In this document: positions 25,261-33,834 of the stretch, piece after piece
Layout of the letters: every line of letters starts with the position of its first letter
Position numbering within the stretch: the first letter of the stretch is position 1
Assembly: GCA_021272315.1 (NCBI GenBank)
Contig: JAJSLI010000161.1
Span: 1 to 39,253, forward strand
Reading direction: 5' to 3'
From: Methylacidiphilales bacterium
GTDB taxonomy: Bacteria; Verrucomicrobiota; Verrucomicrobiia; Methylacidiphilales; UBA1321
Length of the DNA stretch: 39,253 nucleotides
Translations under genes and position numbers: made by a program
Notes under the pieces: model-generated
Seen by the model: only the letters and a program-made list of their open reading frames with translations
What the model was told of the DNA's origin: nothing
Databases searched by the model: none

Positions 25261-25600
25261 AATAACCTCATTAGTTTAGACGTTAAGGAAATGGCTTCGG
25301 TTCGGCTTTTTGCTGCTCAAGGTGCGGTTATTATTTCCGCCGAATCTTTAGTATTCTTGCTCCCAGAATATTCTTTTGAATGAAAAAGATGTTTGGGTAA
25401 GGGTAGTCCACAGATTGAAGTGTTCCCGATTCAGTCAACAATTTGACTTGCGCAATCATGGGCTTTGCACATCAAGCTTGCTTACATTGTTTACAATGCA
25501 ATTGGCATTTTTGTGGATTTCGTTCTACCCCCCACTCGTTGGGAGTGGATTGCGGTTTTCGGTGTCCTAATACTCTTGCTGGGGTGTCGTCGTTACCTTT
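25261..25600. other. 340-bp AT-rich intergenic region
   Basis: This divergent spacer lies between the Gly/Tyr-rich gene (-) and the heparinase-like gene (+). It is visibly more AT-rich than the flanking genes. Open frames here have no coding look. The one structured site I see is the inverted repeat at 25485-25498. It presumably holds both promoters. Confidence 0.6.
25485..25498. promoter_or_regulatory. Candidate operator (inverted repeat) upstream of the lyase gene
   Basis: CATTGTTTACAATG is a perfect inverted repeat with 6-bp arms and a 2-bp centre, 103 bp before the heparinase-like start. Size and symmetry fit a dimeric repressor or activator site, but no regulator gene is adjacent. Confidence 0.3.
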
Positions 25601-28600
25601 ATGAAAAAAGTCTCCCTCTTCCTTCTTCTTCCACTTCTTTTCGCGTTGTGCGGCCATCAAGCCTTCGGCGCCGACACGCCATCCGCGCCCGGGGAACTGG
25701 TGCCCAATGGGTCGTTCGAGGAAGGCAAAACGGGCTGGTCGCTGTATGTTCCGTCCGATTCGCAGGGCAAGAATTGCCGTTTCACGATCAGCCAGGATTC
25801 GCCCCACACGGGTACGTCGTGCGGTCTGATGCAGGCCGACAGCTTTGCCCGCTTCTGGCTGAGCTGGCCGAGCATTCCCGTCCAGCCGGGCGAACGCTAC
25901 CGGGTCAGCGCGTGGGTGCGGGGTGGCACCGATTTGCAGTTCCAGCCGCGCACGGCGGGTGTTTTAATCCGCCTGAGCCTTACGCAAAACAAGGAGAACT
26001 CTCCCGGCGGTCCTCTTTTCCTGGCGCTGAACGGAGAGGTGACCCGCAAAGATACCCCCAACACCCCGGCGCCGATCCCGACGAAGTGGACCCAAATGGA
26101 GGCGGTGGTGGAGATCCCCGCCGATGCCGACTCGATGTCGCCCTTCTTCTTTTGCTGGAATGCGATGGGCTCGCTCTATGTCGACGATGTTTCGATTGAA
26201 AAGGTCGACGCCTCCGTGCCGCTCACTCCGTTGACTCAGGTAGCACAGTCCGCACCGTCCAAGCAGTCCGCACCGGCGACAACGAATGCCACGCCGCCGC
26301 TTCCCAACGCGCTCATTCCGGAGCAGCCTTCCTGGGCAAAAAACCATCCCCGGGTCATTTTCGACGCGGCGGGGCTGGCCCGGGTCAAGCAGCGCATTCA
26401 TGACGACCCGGAAATCTCCAGCCTGTGGAATCAACTCAAGGCCCAGTGCGATGCCTATGTCGATCCCAAGAGTCCCTCCTACCTCGATGCATCCAAGGCC
26501 TACGATGAGTATATGGCGTTGGCGGGAAGAGGCTCCGGAAATCAGGGAGAGCTCGAACAAGACGCGCGGAACTGGCTTACCCCCATGTACATGCTCGGTT
26601 TCGCCTACGCCGTTTCGGGGGATGAACGTTACGGCAGGAAGTCCGTTGAACTGGCGGTGGCCACCGCGCAGAAGCTCACGCCGGACGCAATGAAGGCGGG
26701 CTTTTTCTATACCCGCAGCTTCCCGACGCGCTGCCTGGCCCTTTCGCTCGACTGGTGTTATCCGCTCTTTACCAGCGACCAACGCCAGATCATTCGAAAA
26801 AGCCTGATCGATTTTACCAACGATCTTTATTACCAAAACCTCAACAATGTCTGGGGACAAAGCTCGCTGGGACGCCTCTGGAATTGGAACGGAGGTCTCG
26901 CCTCGGCCTGCGGTTTGGCGGCCCTCGTTCTGGATGGGGAAACCCACGCCCCGACCCGGCAGTGGATCTTCCAGTCCACTTGCAACGTGGAGGACTATCT
27001 CCGTTTCGGGATCGACGCCCAGGGCGCCCCGGTCGAAGGCCCCTTCTATTTCGGATATGGCGCCGGTTTTTTGCCCTACTTTGTGGAGGCGATGAGAGCG
27101 GACAAGGGCGAGGACCTCTACCTGACCACCCATTACAATCGCTTCGCCGACTGGCTGCCGATGGAAATCCTGCCCGGCGGAAAGCGCATAAATAATATTG
27201 AAGATTCGAGTTTTTCTCTCGGCGGCTTAGAAGCGCCGCTCTACACGCTTGATCGGGAACCGGACCGCGCCCTGGCACGCTACATTTGGGAGCAGTTGAT
27301 ACGGGACGAAGTGTCTCCCCCCTTCCTCCCGGCTGCCATTCTCTGGGCGCCGGAAGAGGTGCCCGCCGCCGAGGTCTCCGCCCGCGTGGCGAAGTTGCCG
27401 GATTGGGGCTGGGCGGGAGGCCGCAGCATCGTCGTGAGCCGCAGCGGATGGGGTCCCGACGACGTCTACATGAGTCTCCATGCGCAGCATTACACCCAGC
27501 TCCGGCATGACCATGCCGACAAGGGTGAGTTCACTTTTTATGCTTATGGCGACGATCTTGTAATCTCTTCGGGATACGGAAGCATCAGTGGCGATGCCGA
27601 TAATCAAGTCATGGTCGACGGCCATCCCGAACTTATGGGCAGCACGGTCGGGCAGACGGACGGATGGATTGTCAATTCCCTCCACGAGCCCCTGGTCGAT
27701 CTGACCTGCGCCGACGTGGCCGATGCCTACCGGTTTTTCTATAAGTTCGATACCACTTACCAAAAGATGTATCAGCAGGATTTCCAGCGGGCCGACCGGC
27801 ACGCCCTCTTTATCCGTGAACCCTTCCCCTACGCGGTGATCTTCGACGACGTGAAGAAGGATGGTAACGCCCACGATTACACCTGGCTCTTGCACGCCAA
27901 GTACGGGAAGACATTCGAGCGCGTCGGCAATGCCATCCAGGTGGTGCCCAGCCAGGCTACCTCCGAAACGGCGGTCGTTCGCCCATTCACCAATAAGGAG
28001 GCGTGGAGCGATACCGGACCGGCGCAGGCAGCCAAGTGGCAGGCGACGCTTCAGGTGCCGACCGCTGGGAAATATCAGGTCTGGGGATTGACCGGGACGG
28101 CTGATCCCGAGAGCCAGAAATCAAATTCCTTCTTCCTGCAGATCAATCATGGAAAAATGGGATTTTCCGGAGGTCCCATCGCCGATCACTTCACCTGGGG
28201 CACCTACACCCAACTTCCGCTGATGTGGGTCCCGCTGAACGATAACAAGGGCGCCGTCCATGTCCCCCCCCTCGAATTTCCGGCCGGCCCGGTGCAATTG
28301 GAACTTTCTGCGCGACAATCAGGCGCCGACTGCGCGGCCCTTGCCCTCGTGCCAGATGGCGCGCCGGCGCCGGTGGAAGGCAGTCCTTTGCCAGCGGGCA
28401 CCCTTGTTGTCCGGGGCTCGGAAGGCGACATCAGCGGGGCCATGGTACGAGAACCGGTTTTGCCGCCCGCTCAGTCGGCTTGGCTGCAGGTCGACTTTTT
28501 GACCCCGGAGCAATGGGAGGAAAAGACCGATGTCTTTCAGACTGTACGGGAAGGAATGCATCCGAGATTGTTGGTGACCATGCATGGCACCGACGGGCAA

Positions 28601-29047
28601 TTCCTGACTCTATTGTTGCCGCATCGTCTCAAGGACAACAAACCGGATGGAGCGCTGAACGTTCAATCCCTAACCGCGCAAAAGGGTCATGCGGGCCTGC
28701 TGCCGATTACCACTGACACGAGCGATTTGGTGGCTTGCTGGGATGGGAGCAGCGGGATTGCTGTGCAGGATATCGATACCGATGCTGAACTGCTCTGGCT
28801 TCGCCGGGATGCGGCGGGCAAAATCGTGGGCGTGGCGGCCTCGAATGTCAGCCGTTTGACCGTGGGGGGGCATCAGGTCTTTTCCAGCAGTGGAGGCAAG
28901 ACGTGCTTCGTCTTGGACGGAGACCATGCGCAGGTGCCGGAAGAAGCGGAGGTGAAGTTCGATCTGCCGGATAAAACGGTTGAGGTTGAAAAGGTCAAAC
29001 GATCCACGGATTGGTTTTCCTCGCGGCCGGCGAATGAGAATGAATGA
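25601..29047 (+). CDS. Secreted heparinase II/III-like polysaccharide lyase with CBM-like domains
   Basis: A 1148-residue exported protein. Signal peptide 1-23 (cleavage near AFGAD). Residues ~30-195 resemble a CBM4/9-type jelly roll (LVPNGSFEEGKTGW at the start, YVDDVSIEKV at the end). A Ser/Pro/Ala linker follows. Residues ~250-580 are an alpha/alpha-toroid (HPRVIFDAAGLARVKQRI, then RCLALSLDWCYPLF). The Heparinase_II/III beta-sandwich begins near 600, with H630, H636 and H638 in HYTQLRHDHADKGEF as candidate catalytic or metal residues. A further CBM-like segment lies near 815-905 (LQVPTAGKYQVWG). It likely cuts a uronic-acid polysaccharide by elimination in the periplasm or outside; the substrate is unknown. 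Two sugar-type MFS genes lie directly downstream on the other strand. Confidence 0.82.
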   Translation: MKKVSLFLLLPLLFALCGHQAFGADTPSAPGELVPNGSFEEGKTGWSLYVPSDSQGKNCRFTISQDSPHTGTSCGLMQADSFARFWLSWPSIPVQPGERYRVSAWVRGGTDLQFQPRTAGVLIRLSLTQNKENSPGGPLFLALNGEVTRKDTPNTPAPIPTKWTQMEAVVEIPADADSMSPFFFCWNAMGSLYVDDVSIEKVDASVPLTPLTQVAQSAPSKQSAPATTNATPPLPNALIPEQPSWAKNHPRVIFDAAGLARVKQRIHDDPEISSLWNQLKAQCDAYVDPKSPSYLDASKAYDEYMALAGRGSGNQGELEQDARNWLTPMYMLGFAYAVSGDERYGRKSVELAVATAQKLTPDAMKAGFFYTRSFPTRCLALSLDWCYPLFTSDQRQIIRKSLIDFTNDLYYQNLNNVWGQSSLGRLWNWNGGLASACGLAALVLDGETHAPTRQWIFQSTCNVEDYLRFGIDAQGAPVEGPFYFGYGAGFLPYFVEAMRADKGEDLYLTTHYNRFADWLPMEILPGGKRINNIEDSSFSLGGLEAPLYTLDREPDRALARYIWEQLIRDEVSPPFLPAAILWAPEEVPAAEVSARVAKLPDWGWAGGRSIVVSRSGWGPDDVYMSLHAQHYTQLRHDHADKGEFTFYAYGDDLVISSGYGSISGDADNQVMVDGHPELMGSTVGQTDGWIVNSLHEPLVDLTCADVADAYRFFYKFDTTYQKMYQQDFQRADRHALFIREPFPYAVIFDDVKKDGNAHDYTWLLHAKYGKTFERVGNAIQVVPSQATSETAVVRPFTNKEAWSDTGPAQAAKWQATLQVPTAGKYQVWGLTGTADPESQKSNSFFLQINHGKMGFSGGPIADHFTWGTYTQLPLMWVPLNDNKGAVHVPPLEFPAGPVQLELSARQSGADCAALALVPDGAPAPVEGSPLPAGTLVVRGSEGDISGAMVREPVLPPAQSAWLQVDFLTPEQWEEKTDVFQTVREGMHPRLLVTMHGTDGQFLTLLLPHRLKDNKPDGALNVQSLTAQKGHAGLLPITTDTSDLVACWDGSSGIAVQDIDTDAELLWLRRDAAGKIVGVAASNVSRLTVGGHQVFSSSGGKTCFVLDGDHAQVPEEAEVKFDLPDKTVEVEKVKRSTDWFSSRPANENE

Positions 29048-30609
29048 TCTCCTTCCTGCTCATTCCGAGCCAGCCGGGTGTCTCGGTTAGTGAGCGGGAC
29101 ATCCGGTGAAAGTCAACGGATTGGCTTCTCGTAAGCTATATCTGCCCCTACTCCGGTGGTATGTAGTTTTTAGGACCGCCCAGGGCCATGAATTTGGAGT
29201 GAAGGACCAGCAGAGCTGCGGAGCCAAGGAAACCCAGGTCGGCACCCATCAGGAAGGTGTACCGGTAATTGTGGTGTGTATGGTCGAGGAAAATGCCGAC
29301 GATGGGGGGTAGAAGCATTGAGGCAACACCCCAAATGATTCCCCCGGCAGAGGCAAACTGGGCAAACTCGGCTCTTGGCAGAAGCCGCTGACCGAGCGAA
29401 GCGCTCGCGGTCAACCCCGTTCCTCCGACGACTCCGGAAACCACCAAGGCGACGCCAAATGTCCAGACGTCATGGACGAAAAGATAGGACGCCAAAGACA
29501 CCAAACTGCCAACGATCATGGTTGCGAGAAAGAGGCGCAGAGGATGAAACCGGTCGGCCAGCCAACCGATCGGATAGGCCAGCACCAGGGAAACGACATA
29601 GGTCATCGCGACGCATTTTCCGTAGATTTCCGGACTCATGCCGATGGAGGTGGAATAAAAGACACAGAAGAAATTGAACGGAATTCCGGCCAAGCCCGAG
29701 AGGGTGGTCGCCCCGAAAAACCACCAATAGTATTCTTTCCCAAAACACTCCTGGAAGTAGGTTTTGGCGGTTGCAAAAAAACCGCGAGTGGATCGTCCTT
29801 CATCCATCGGCACATGGGGAGGGTACTCGCCTTCCTTGACCTTCAGGCACATCAAAACGGTTCCGAAGCCATAGAGCGCGGCCAGACTCAGAAAAATCCA
29901 GACGTAAAGGGTCGCCGCTTTTCCGAAGAACTCGTCAAAAAAGATGATGCCGGCGATCAGGCTCAGGGCACGGAACAAACCGAAGAAGCGTCCGAGCAGA
30001 GGCTGCGGCACGACGTCATTCACGAGCGCCCCGTAGAGCCCATTTGATACCGTGGACGCCAGTGTAAAAATAATCCAAAAAACCACGAAGAACAGCAGTA
30101 CCCAATTGTTTATTCCGATGGAAGGATGCCCAAGCCATTTGCCCACACCTGTTCCCATCGCAGGGCTGAAGGCCAGGCCGATCAAGCCCAACACCATGAA
30201 CGGTGTGGAGGCCAGAAGGAACGGAATACGGCGTCCCCATCGGCTCCGATAACGGTCCGATTTGTAGCTGATAATCGGGCCAACGAACATGCTGAAGACG
30301 GTGGGGAGCGAGCCAAGGAACACGGCGGCGAACGTATCCGATGCCCCGAATTTCTTGACCAGGAGCGATATGGTCGGCGGGATGGCGCGGTCCTTCATCG
30401 ACCAGGTGAAATCACCCCAGAGCAGCCAGCAGAAAAGGATGGCCAGGCCCGCCGTGGTGTAGGTGAGCGTGCCGACGCTCCAGAGCTTGCGCGGAGCGGG
30501 GCCAGTCGTTGGGCTGTCGGGGGTGTTGGCAGGAACGAGGGACATTTCTACTAAATAGCATCCTGTAACCAAACCGGACGGTAGGCGAATCCGAATTTTG
30601 GACGCTTGA
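29035..30609. repeat. Tandem duplication, copy 1
   Basis: Matches 30685-32258 with an offset of 1649 nt and no indels inside the coding part. It includes a complete MFS gene, its upstream region (AAACCGGACGGTAGGCGAAT in both copies) and ~100 bp downstream, reaching the last codons of the lyase gene (AATGAATGAT in both). Confidence 0.85.
29148..30545 (-). CDS. MFS transporter, sugar-symporter-like (paralogue A)
   Basis: A 465-residue, 12-helix permease. The loop between helices 2 and 3 carries the MFS signature as SYKSDRYRSRWGRRIPF, and the matching second-half motif is PIGWLADRFHPLR. Its general build recalls GPH/sucrose-type sugar:cation symporters. The ATG at 30545 aligns exactly with the start of paralogue B; a TTG/GTG-type start 27 bp upstream is less likely. 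It lies next to a polysaccharide lyase, so uptake of released sugars is a fair guess. Compared with B, cytoplasmic loops are nearly identical while several membrane helices differ, which could mean different substrates. The large central loop (CLKVKEGEYPPHVPMDEGRS) is the same in both. Confidence 0.85.
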   Translation of the reverse strand: MSLVPANTPDSPTTGPAPRKLWSVGTLTYTTAGLAILFCWLLWGDFTWSMKDRAIPPTISLLVKKFGASDTFAAVFLGSLPTVFSMFVGPIISYKSDRYRSRWGRRIPFLLASTPFMVLGLIGLAFSPAMGTGVGKWLGHPSIGINNWVLLFFVVFWIIFTLASTVSNGLYGALVNDVVPQPLLGRFFGLFRALSLIAGIIFFDEFFGKAATLYVWIFLSLAALYGFGTVLMCLKVKEGEYPPHVPMDEGRSTRGFFATAKTYFQECFGKEYYWWFFGATTLSGLAGIPFNFFCVFYSTSIGMSPEIYGKCVAMTYVVSLVLAYPIGWLADRFHPLRLFLATMIVGSLVSLASYLFVHDVWTFGVALVVSGVVGGTGLTASASLGQRLLPRAEFAQFASAGGIIWGVASMLLPPIVGIFLDHTHHNYRYTFLMGADLGFLGSAALLVLHSKFMALGGPKNYIPPE

Positions 30610-30684
30610 AGACGATCCGTGTAGATTAGCGCCCATTTCCCACCAGACCTCGAAAACGCTCTGGTCTATGCAATTTCATTTGCC

Positions 30685-32258
30685 CGCCAATGAATGATTT
30701 TCTTTCCGCTCATCCCGCCCCAGGCGGGCGCCCAGTCGGCAGCGAAACGTCCGGCAAAAGTCAACGGACCGGTTTATTGTAACCTAGGGCCCAACCCTAT
30801 TCCGGCGGTACGTAGTTTTTAGGACCGCCCAGGGCCATGAATTTGGAGTGGAGGACCAGCAGGGCGGCGGAGCCGAGGAAGCCCAGGTAGGCGCCCATCA
30901 GGAAGGTGTACCGGTAATTGTGGTGCGTATGGTCGAGGAAAATGCCGATGAGGGGTGGTAGAAGTATCCAGGAAACACTATACAGTAGTCCCCCCGCTGA
31001 AGCGAACTGGGCAAACTCGGCTCTTGGCAGAAGCCGCTGGCCAAGCGAAGCGCCCCCAGTCACCGCCGTTCCTCCGATGAGTCCGGAAGCCACCATGGAG
31101 ACGCCAAATGTCCAGACGTCATGGACGAAAAAATAGGATGCAAAAGCCACTAAGCAGCCAACGATGTTTGTCACAATAACGAGGCGCAGAGGATGAAACC
31201 GGTCGGCCAGCCAGCCAATCGGATAGGCCAGCACCAGGGAAATGCCATAAGTCAGCATGACACATTTTCCATAAGTGTCGGGGCTCATGCCGATGGACTT
31301 GGAATAAAAGACACCGAAGAGCGCGCTCGGAATTCCGCTCATTCCCAATAGAGTGGTCCCCCCGAAAAACCACAGATAGTATTCTTTCCCAAAACATTCC
31401 TGGAAGTAGGTTTTGACCGTTGCAAAAAAACCGCGAGTGGATCGTCCTTCATCCATCGGCACATGGGGAGGGTACTCGCCTTCCTTGACCTTCAGGCACA
31501 TCAGAACGGTTCCGAAGCCATAGAGCGCGGCCAAGCCCAGAAAAATCCAGACGTAAAGGGTCTCCGCCTTTCCGAAGATCTCGCCAAAAAAGAGCATGCC
31601 GGCGATCAGGCTCAGGGCGCGGAACAAACCGAAGAAGCGTCCGAGCAGAGGCTGCGGCACGACGTCATTAACGAGCGCCCCGTAGAGCCCATTCGATACT
31701 GTGCTCGCGAGTTGGAGAATAATCCAGAAAACCAGGAAAAACATCAGCACCGAGGTATTCAATCCGACGGAAGCGAGCCCGAGCCATTTGCCGACACCTG
31801 TTCCCAGCACCGGGCTGAAGGCCAGGCCGATCAAGCCCAACACCATGAATGGTGTGGAGGCCAGAAGGAACGGAATGCGGCGCCCCCATCGGCTACGATA
31901 ACGGTCCGATTTGTAGCTGACAATCGGGCCCACGAACATGCCAAGGATGTTTGGAAGCGAGCCAAAGACCACGGCGGCGAACGTATCCGACGCTCCGAAT
32001 TTTTTAAGCAGGAGCTGCATGGTCGGCAGGATGGCGCGGTCCTTCATCGACCAGGTAAAATCACCCCAGAGCAGCCAGCAGAAAAGGATAACCAGGCCCG
32101 TTGTGGTGTACGTGAGTGTGCCGACACTCCAGAGCTTGCGCGGAGCGGGGCCAGTTGTTGGGTTGTCGGGGGTGTTGGCAGGAACAAGGGACATTTCTAC
32201 GAAATACCATCCTGTGAGTAAACCGGACGGTAGGCGAATCCGAATTTTGAACGCTTAC
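30685..32258. repeat. Tandem duplication, copy 2
   Basis: Second unit of the direct tandem repeat that begins at 29035. The stretch 31419-31503 is identical over 85 nt to 29770-29854. Similarity fades in the membrane-helix codons and stops at ACGCTT on the upstream side of the gene (near 32258). Confidence 0.85.
30797..32194 (-). CDS. MFS transporter, sugar-symporter-like (paralogue B)
   Basis: A 465-residue permease of the same length as paralogue A and collinear with it from MSLVPANTP to the end (GGPKNYxPPE). The motif SYKSDRYRSRWGRRIPF and the PIGWLADRFHPLR repeat are unchanged. Differences cluster in helices, for example LLLKKFGASDTFAAVVFGSLPNILG versus SLLVKKFGASDTFAAVFLGSLPTVFS. Both genes read in the same direction with a 251-bp gap and each keeps the same upstream sequence, so both are probably expressed. 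The ATG at 32194 has no strong Shine-Dalgarno site. Substrate unknown; a lyase product is likely from context. Confidence 0.85.
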   Translation of the reverse strand: MSLVPANTPDNPTTGPAPRKLWSVGTLTYTTTGLVILFCWLLWGDFTWSMKDRAILPTMQLLLKKFGASDTFAAVVFGSLPNILGMFVGPIVSYKSDRYRSRWGRRIPFLLASTPFMVLGLIGLAFSPVLGTGVGKWLGLASVGLNTSVLMFFLVFWIILQLASTVSNGLYGALVNDVVPQPLLGRFFGLFRALSLIAGMLFFGEIFGKAETLYVWIFLGLAALYGFGTVLMCLKVKEGEYPPHVPMDEGRSTRGFFATVKTYFQECFGKEYYLWFFGGTTLLGMSGIPSALFGVFYSKSIGMSPDTYGKCVMLTYGISLVLAYPIGWLADRFHPLRLVIVTNIVGCLVAFASYFFVHDVWTFGVSMVASGLIGGTAVTGGASLGQRLLPRAEFAQFASAGGLLYSVSWILLPPLIGIFLDHTHHNYRYTFLMGAYLGFLGSAALLVLHSKFMALGGPKNYVPPE

Positions 32259-32439
32259 TGCGCCCGTAAACGGCGAGGGGCCCATGATGCGATGACGGCT
32301 CTGCATGGTAATAGAATTGTGAAGTAAAGCCTTGCCGACAAGGGTAACCCGGGAACGAGGAAAATATAATCGCAAAGATTGCAGGTGACCGCTTCGCTTG
32401 ACGAAAAGGCATAAATTTTCCACCGTGCATCTCGGAACA

Positions 32440-33726
32440 ATGAAATTTTTCCACTATCCGGAAAGGCGGCGTGTTTTCACGCTGAGCGTAGTTCTCTTTC
32501 GCGTGATGCTCATCGGCTTCGCCGGGCTTCTCGCCCGTGCGCAAACTCTCACCACCGAATTGCCCGTTCCAAATATAGGTGACTTAACTCGCGTGGACCG
32601 CAACACGTTGCCCAGTCCGCAGGATACGAACACCGCTACTTACATTCTTAAAACCAGCTCCCATGCGACCATGGGAGACGCCTATGTCGTTGTCACCGAT
32701 CAAACCGACGCGGCCTTTCTTGATCCTCTTGAACGCCTGGCCCAGTTTCACCACGGCTCCATTGTCCACGTGAATGATCTCGGCGCGTTACGGACGTCAG
32801 CGACGGAACGCGATCAATTGATATCAGACCTCCGCCGCGCACAGCCACGTTTCGTGGCCATCGCCCCGAAATTATCGAGCTTCACGGAAAACATGCTCCT
32901 CGGCATGTGGAACGTTCTTGCGATGCTCAGTGATGACCAGCAGTTGCCCGTATTTCCCGGTATTCTCGTCGCGCCCAATCAAACTGCGTTCAACTCCCTA
33001 ATAGATCGTTCGATCAATTACAGTCCCCAGACCGTTGGCCAGATACGCCCTTTCGTCATGGGTCAGGTCCTCGGTCCGAAGCCTTTCGGTCTGCGTTCAC
33101 TGCAAAAAATCCGGATGATGCGCAATCTCTTTACCGACCACGGCTGCGCCACCCATAGCCTCGTCATCCTCGCCTACACCGCCGTGGAAAGGGGGGTGAA
33201 TATCGCTCCCGCGACTGATCAATGGCAAGTGGCGATGAGCCGACCGGACCAGTCCATCGAAATGATCCCTCCGGATGCTCGGCCCGCGCTCGACGACGCC
33301 TCGCTCCTGCTCATGTTCGGCCACGGCAACCCTGACACTGTGTGCAATCTGAACGTCAGTGACTTTCGCGATGTCCGAATGACTAACAAAACCGTGATGT
33401 GCGGAGATTGTTTCTCAGCTTCCATCCAGGGGAATGACGAGAGTTTTGCAATGCGAGCCGTGGAAAATGGGGCTGATGTCGTGTACGCCCACATGCGCGA
33501 AAACGCGGGTTTTCCTCATCTTTTCCCCGTCCTGGAAGCCTGGATGAATGGGCTTACCGTCGGCGAAGCCTATCAACGCCAGATCAACGCCCTTCTAGCG
33601 TTCAACGGCTTTTCTGCGGATGATTTAATCTCACGCAATGTTGCGGACGCCAACGCTCTACTCTACGTCATCATCGGCGACCCGGCCCTCCAACCTCTGG
33701 CGAAAATGACACCGGCTACGCTTTAG
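32440..33726 (+). CDS. Exported C25/gingipain-fold protein, putative cysteine peptidase
   Basis: About 428 residues from the ATG at 32440. A TTG at 32398 would add 14 residues ahead of the signal region. The N-terminus (YPERRRVFTLSVVLFRVMLIG, then ARAQT) looks like a signal peptide. The body shows a clan CD/C25-like pattern: AYVVVTDQ, a candidate catalytic His-Gly in LLLMFGHGNPD, candidate Cys residues in TVMCGDCFSAS 26-29 residues later, and YVIIGDPALQPL at the end, equivalent to the GDP motif that closes C25 domains. The His-Cys gap is shorter than in gingipain R, so activity is not assured. It has no pro-domain or C-terminal sorting domain. It stands alone between the MFS pair and the efflux locus. 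Confidence 0.55.
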   Translation: MKFFHYPERRRVFTLSVVLFRVMLIGFAGLLARAQTLTTELPVPNIGDLTRVDRNTLPSPQDTNTATYILKTSSHATMGDAYVVVTDQTDAAFLDPLERLAQFHHGSIVHVNDLGALRTSATERDQLISDLRRAQPRFVAIAPKLSSFTENMLLGMWNVLAMLSDDQQLPVFPGILVAPNQTAFNSLIDRSINYSPQTVGQIRPFVMGQVLGPKPFGLRSLQKIRMMRNLFTDHGCATHSLVILAYTAVERGVNIAPATDQWQVAMSRPDQSIEMIPPDARPALDDASLLLMFGHGNPDTVCNLNVSDFRDVRMTNKTVMCGDCFSASIQGNDESFAMRAVENGADVVYAHMRENAGFPHLFPVLEAWMNGLTVGEAYQRQINALLAFNGFSADDLISRNVADANALLYVIIGDPALQPLAKMTPATL

Positions 33727-33770
33727 CGCCTTGCCGTACGTGAGTGGTTTTTTGGAGTGAAAACGCCATG

Positions 33771-33786
33771 CCTACCGACCGGTAGG
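33771..33786. promoter_or_regulatory. Putative TetR-type operator
   Basis: CCTACCGACCGGTAGG has perfect 6-bp arms (CCTACC/GGTAGG) around GACC. It lies 48 bp upstream of a gene that begins with a TetR-family DNA-binding domain, and CCGACCGG-type cores are common in operators of this family. Autoregulation is the natural reading. Confidence 0.6.
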
Positions 33787-33834
33787 TAACTTTGAGGTTG
33801 ACTCGCCTTTCCCCGCTGCCAGCGTGGTTGGGCC

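Noticed and set aside
25964-27133. 389-codon open frame on the minus strand
   Set aside because: Antisense to the heparinase-like gene, which has a signal peptide and ordered domains. The product has no coding character.
29148-32194. MFS pair as an assembly duplication
   Set aside because: The copies differ at many helix codons and in flanking sequence, so they are true paralogues rather than a repeated read artefact.
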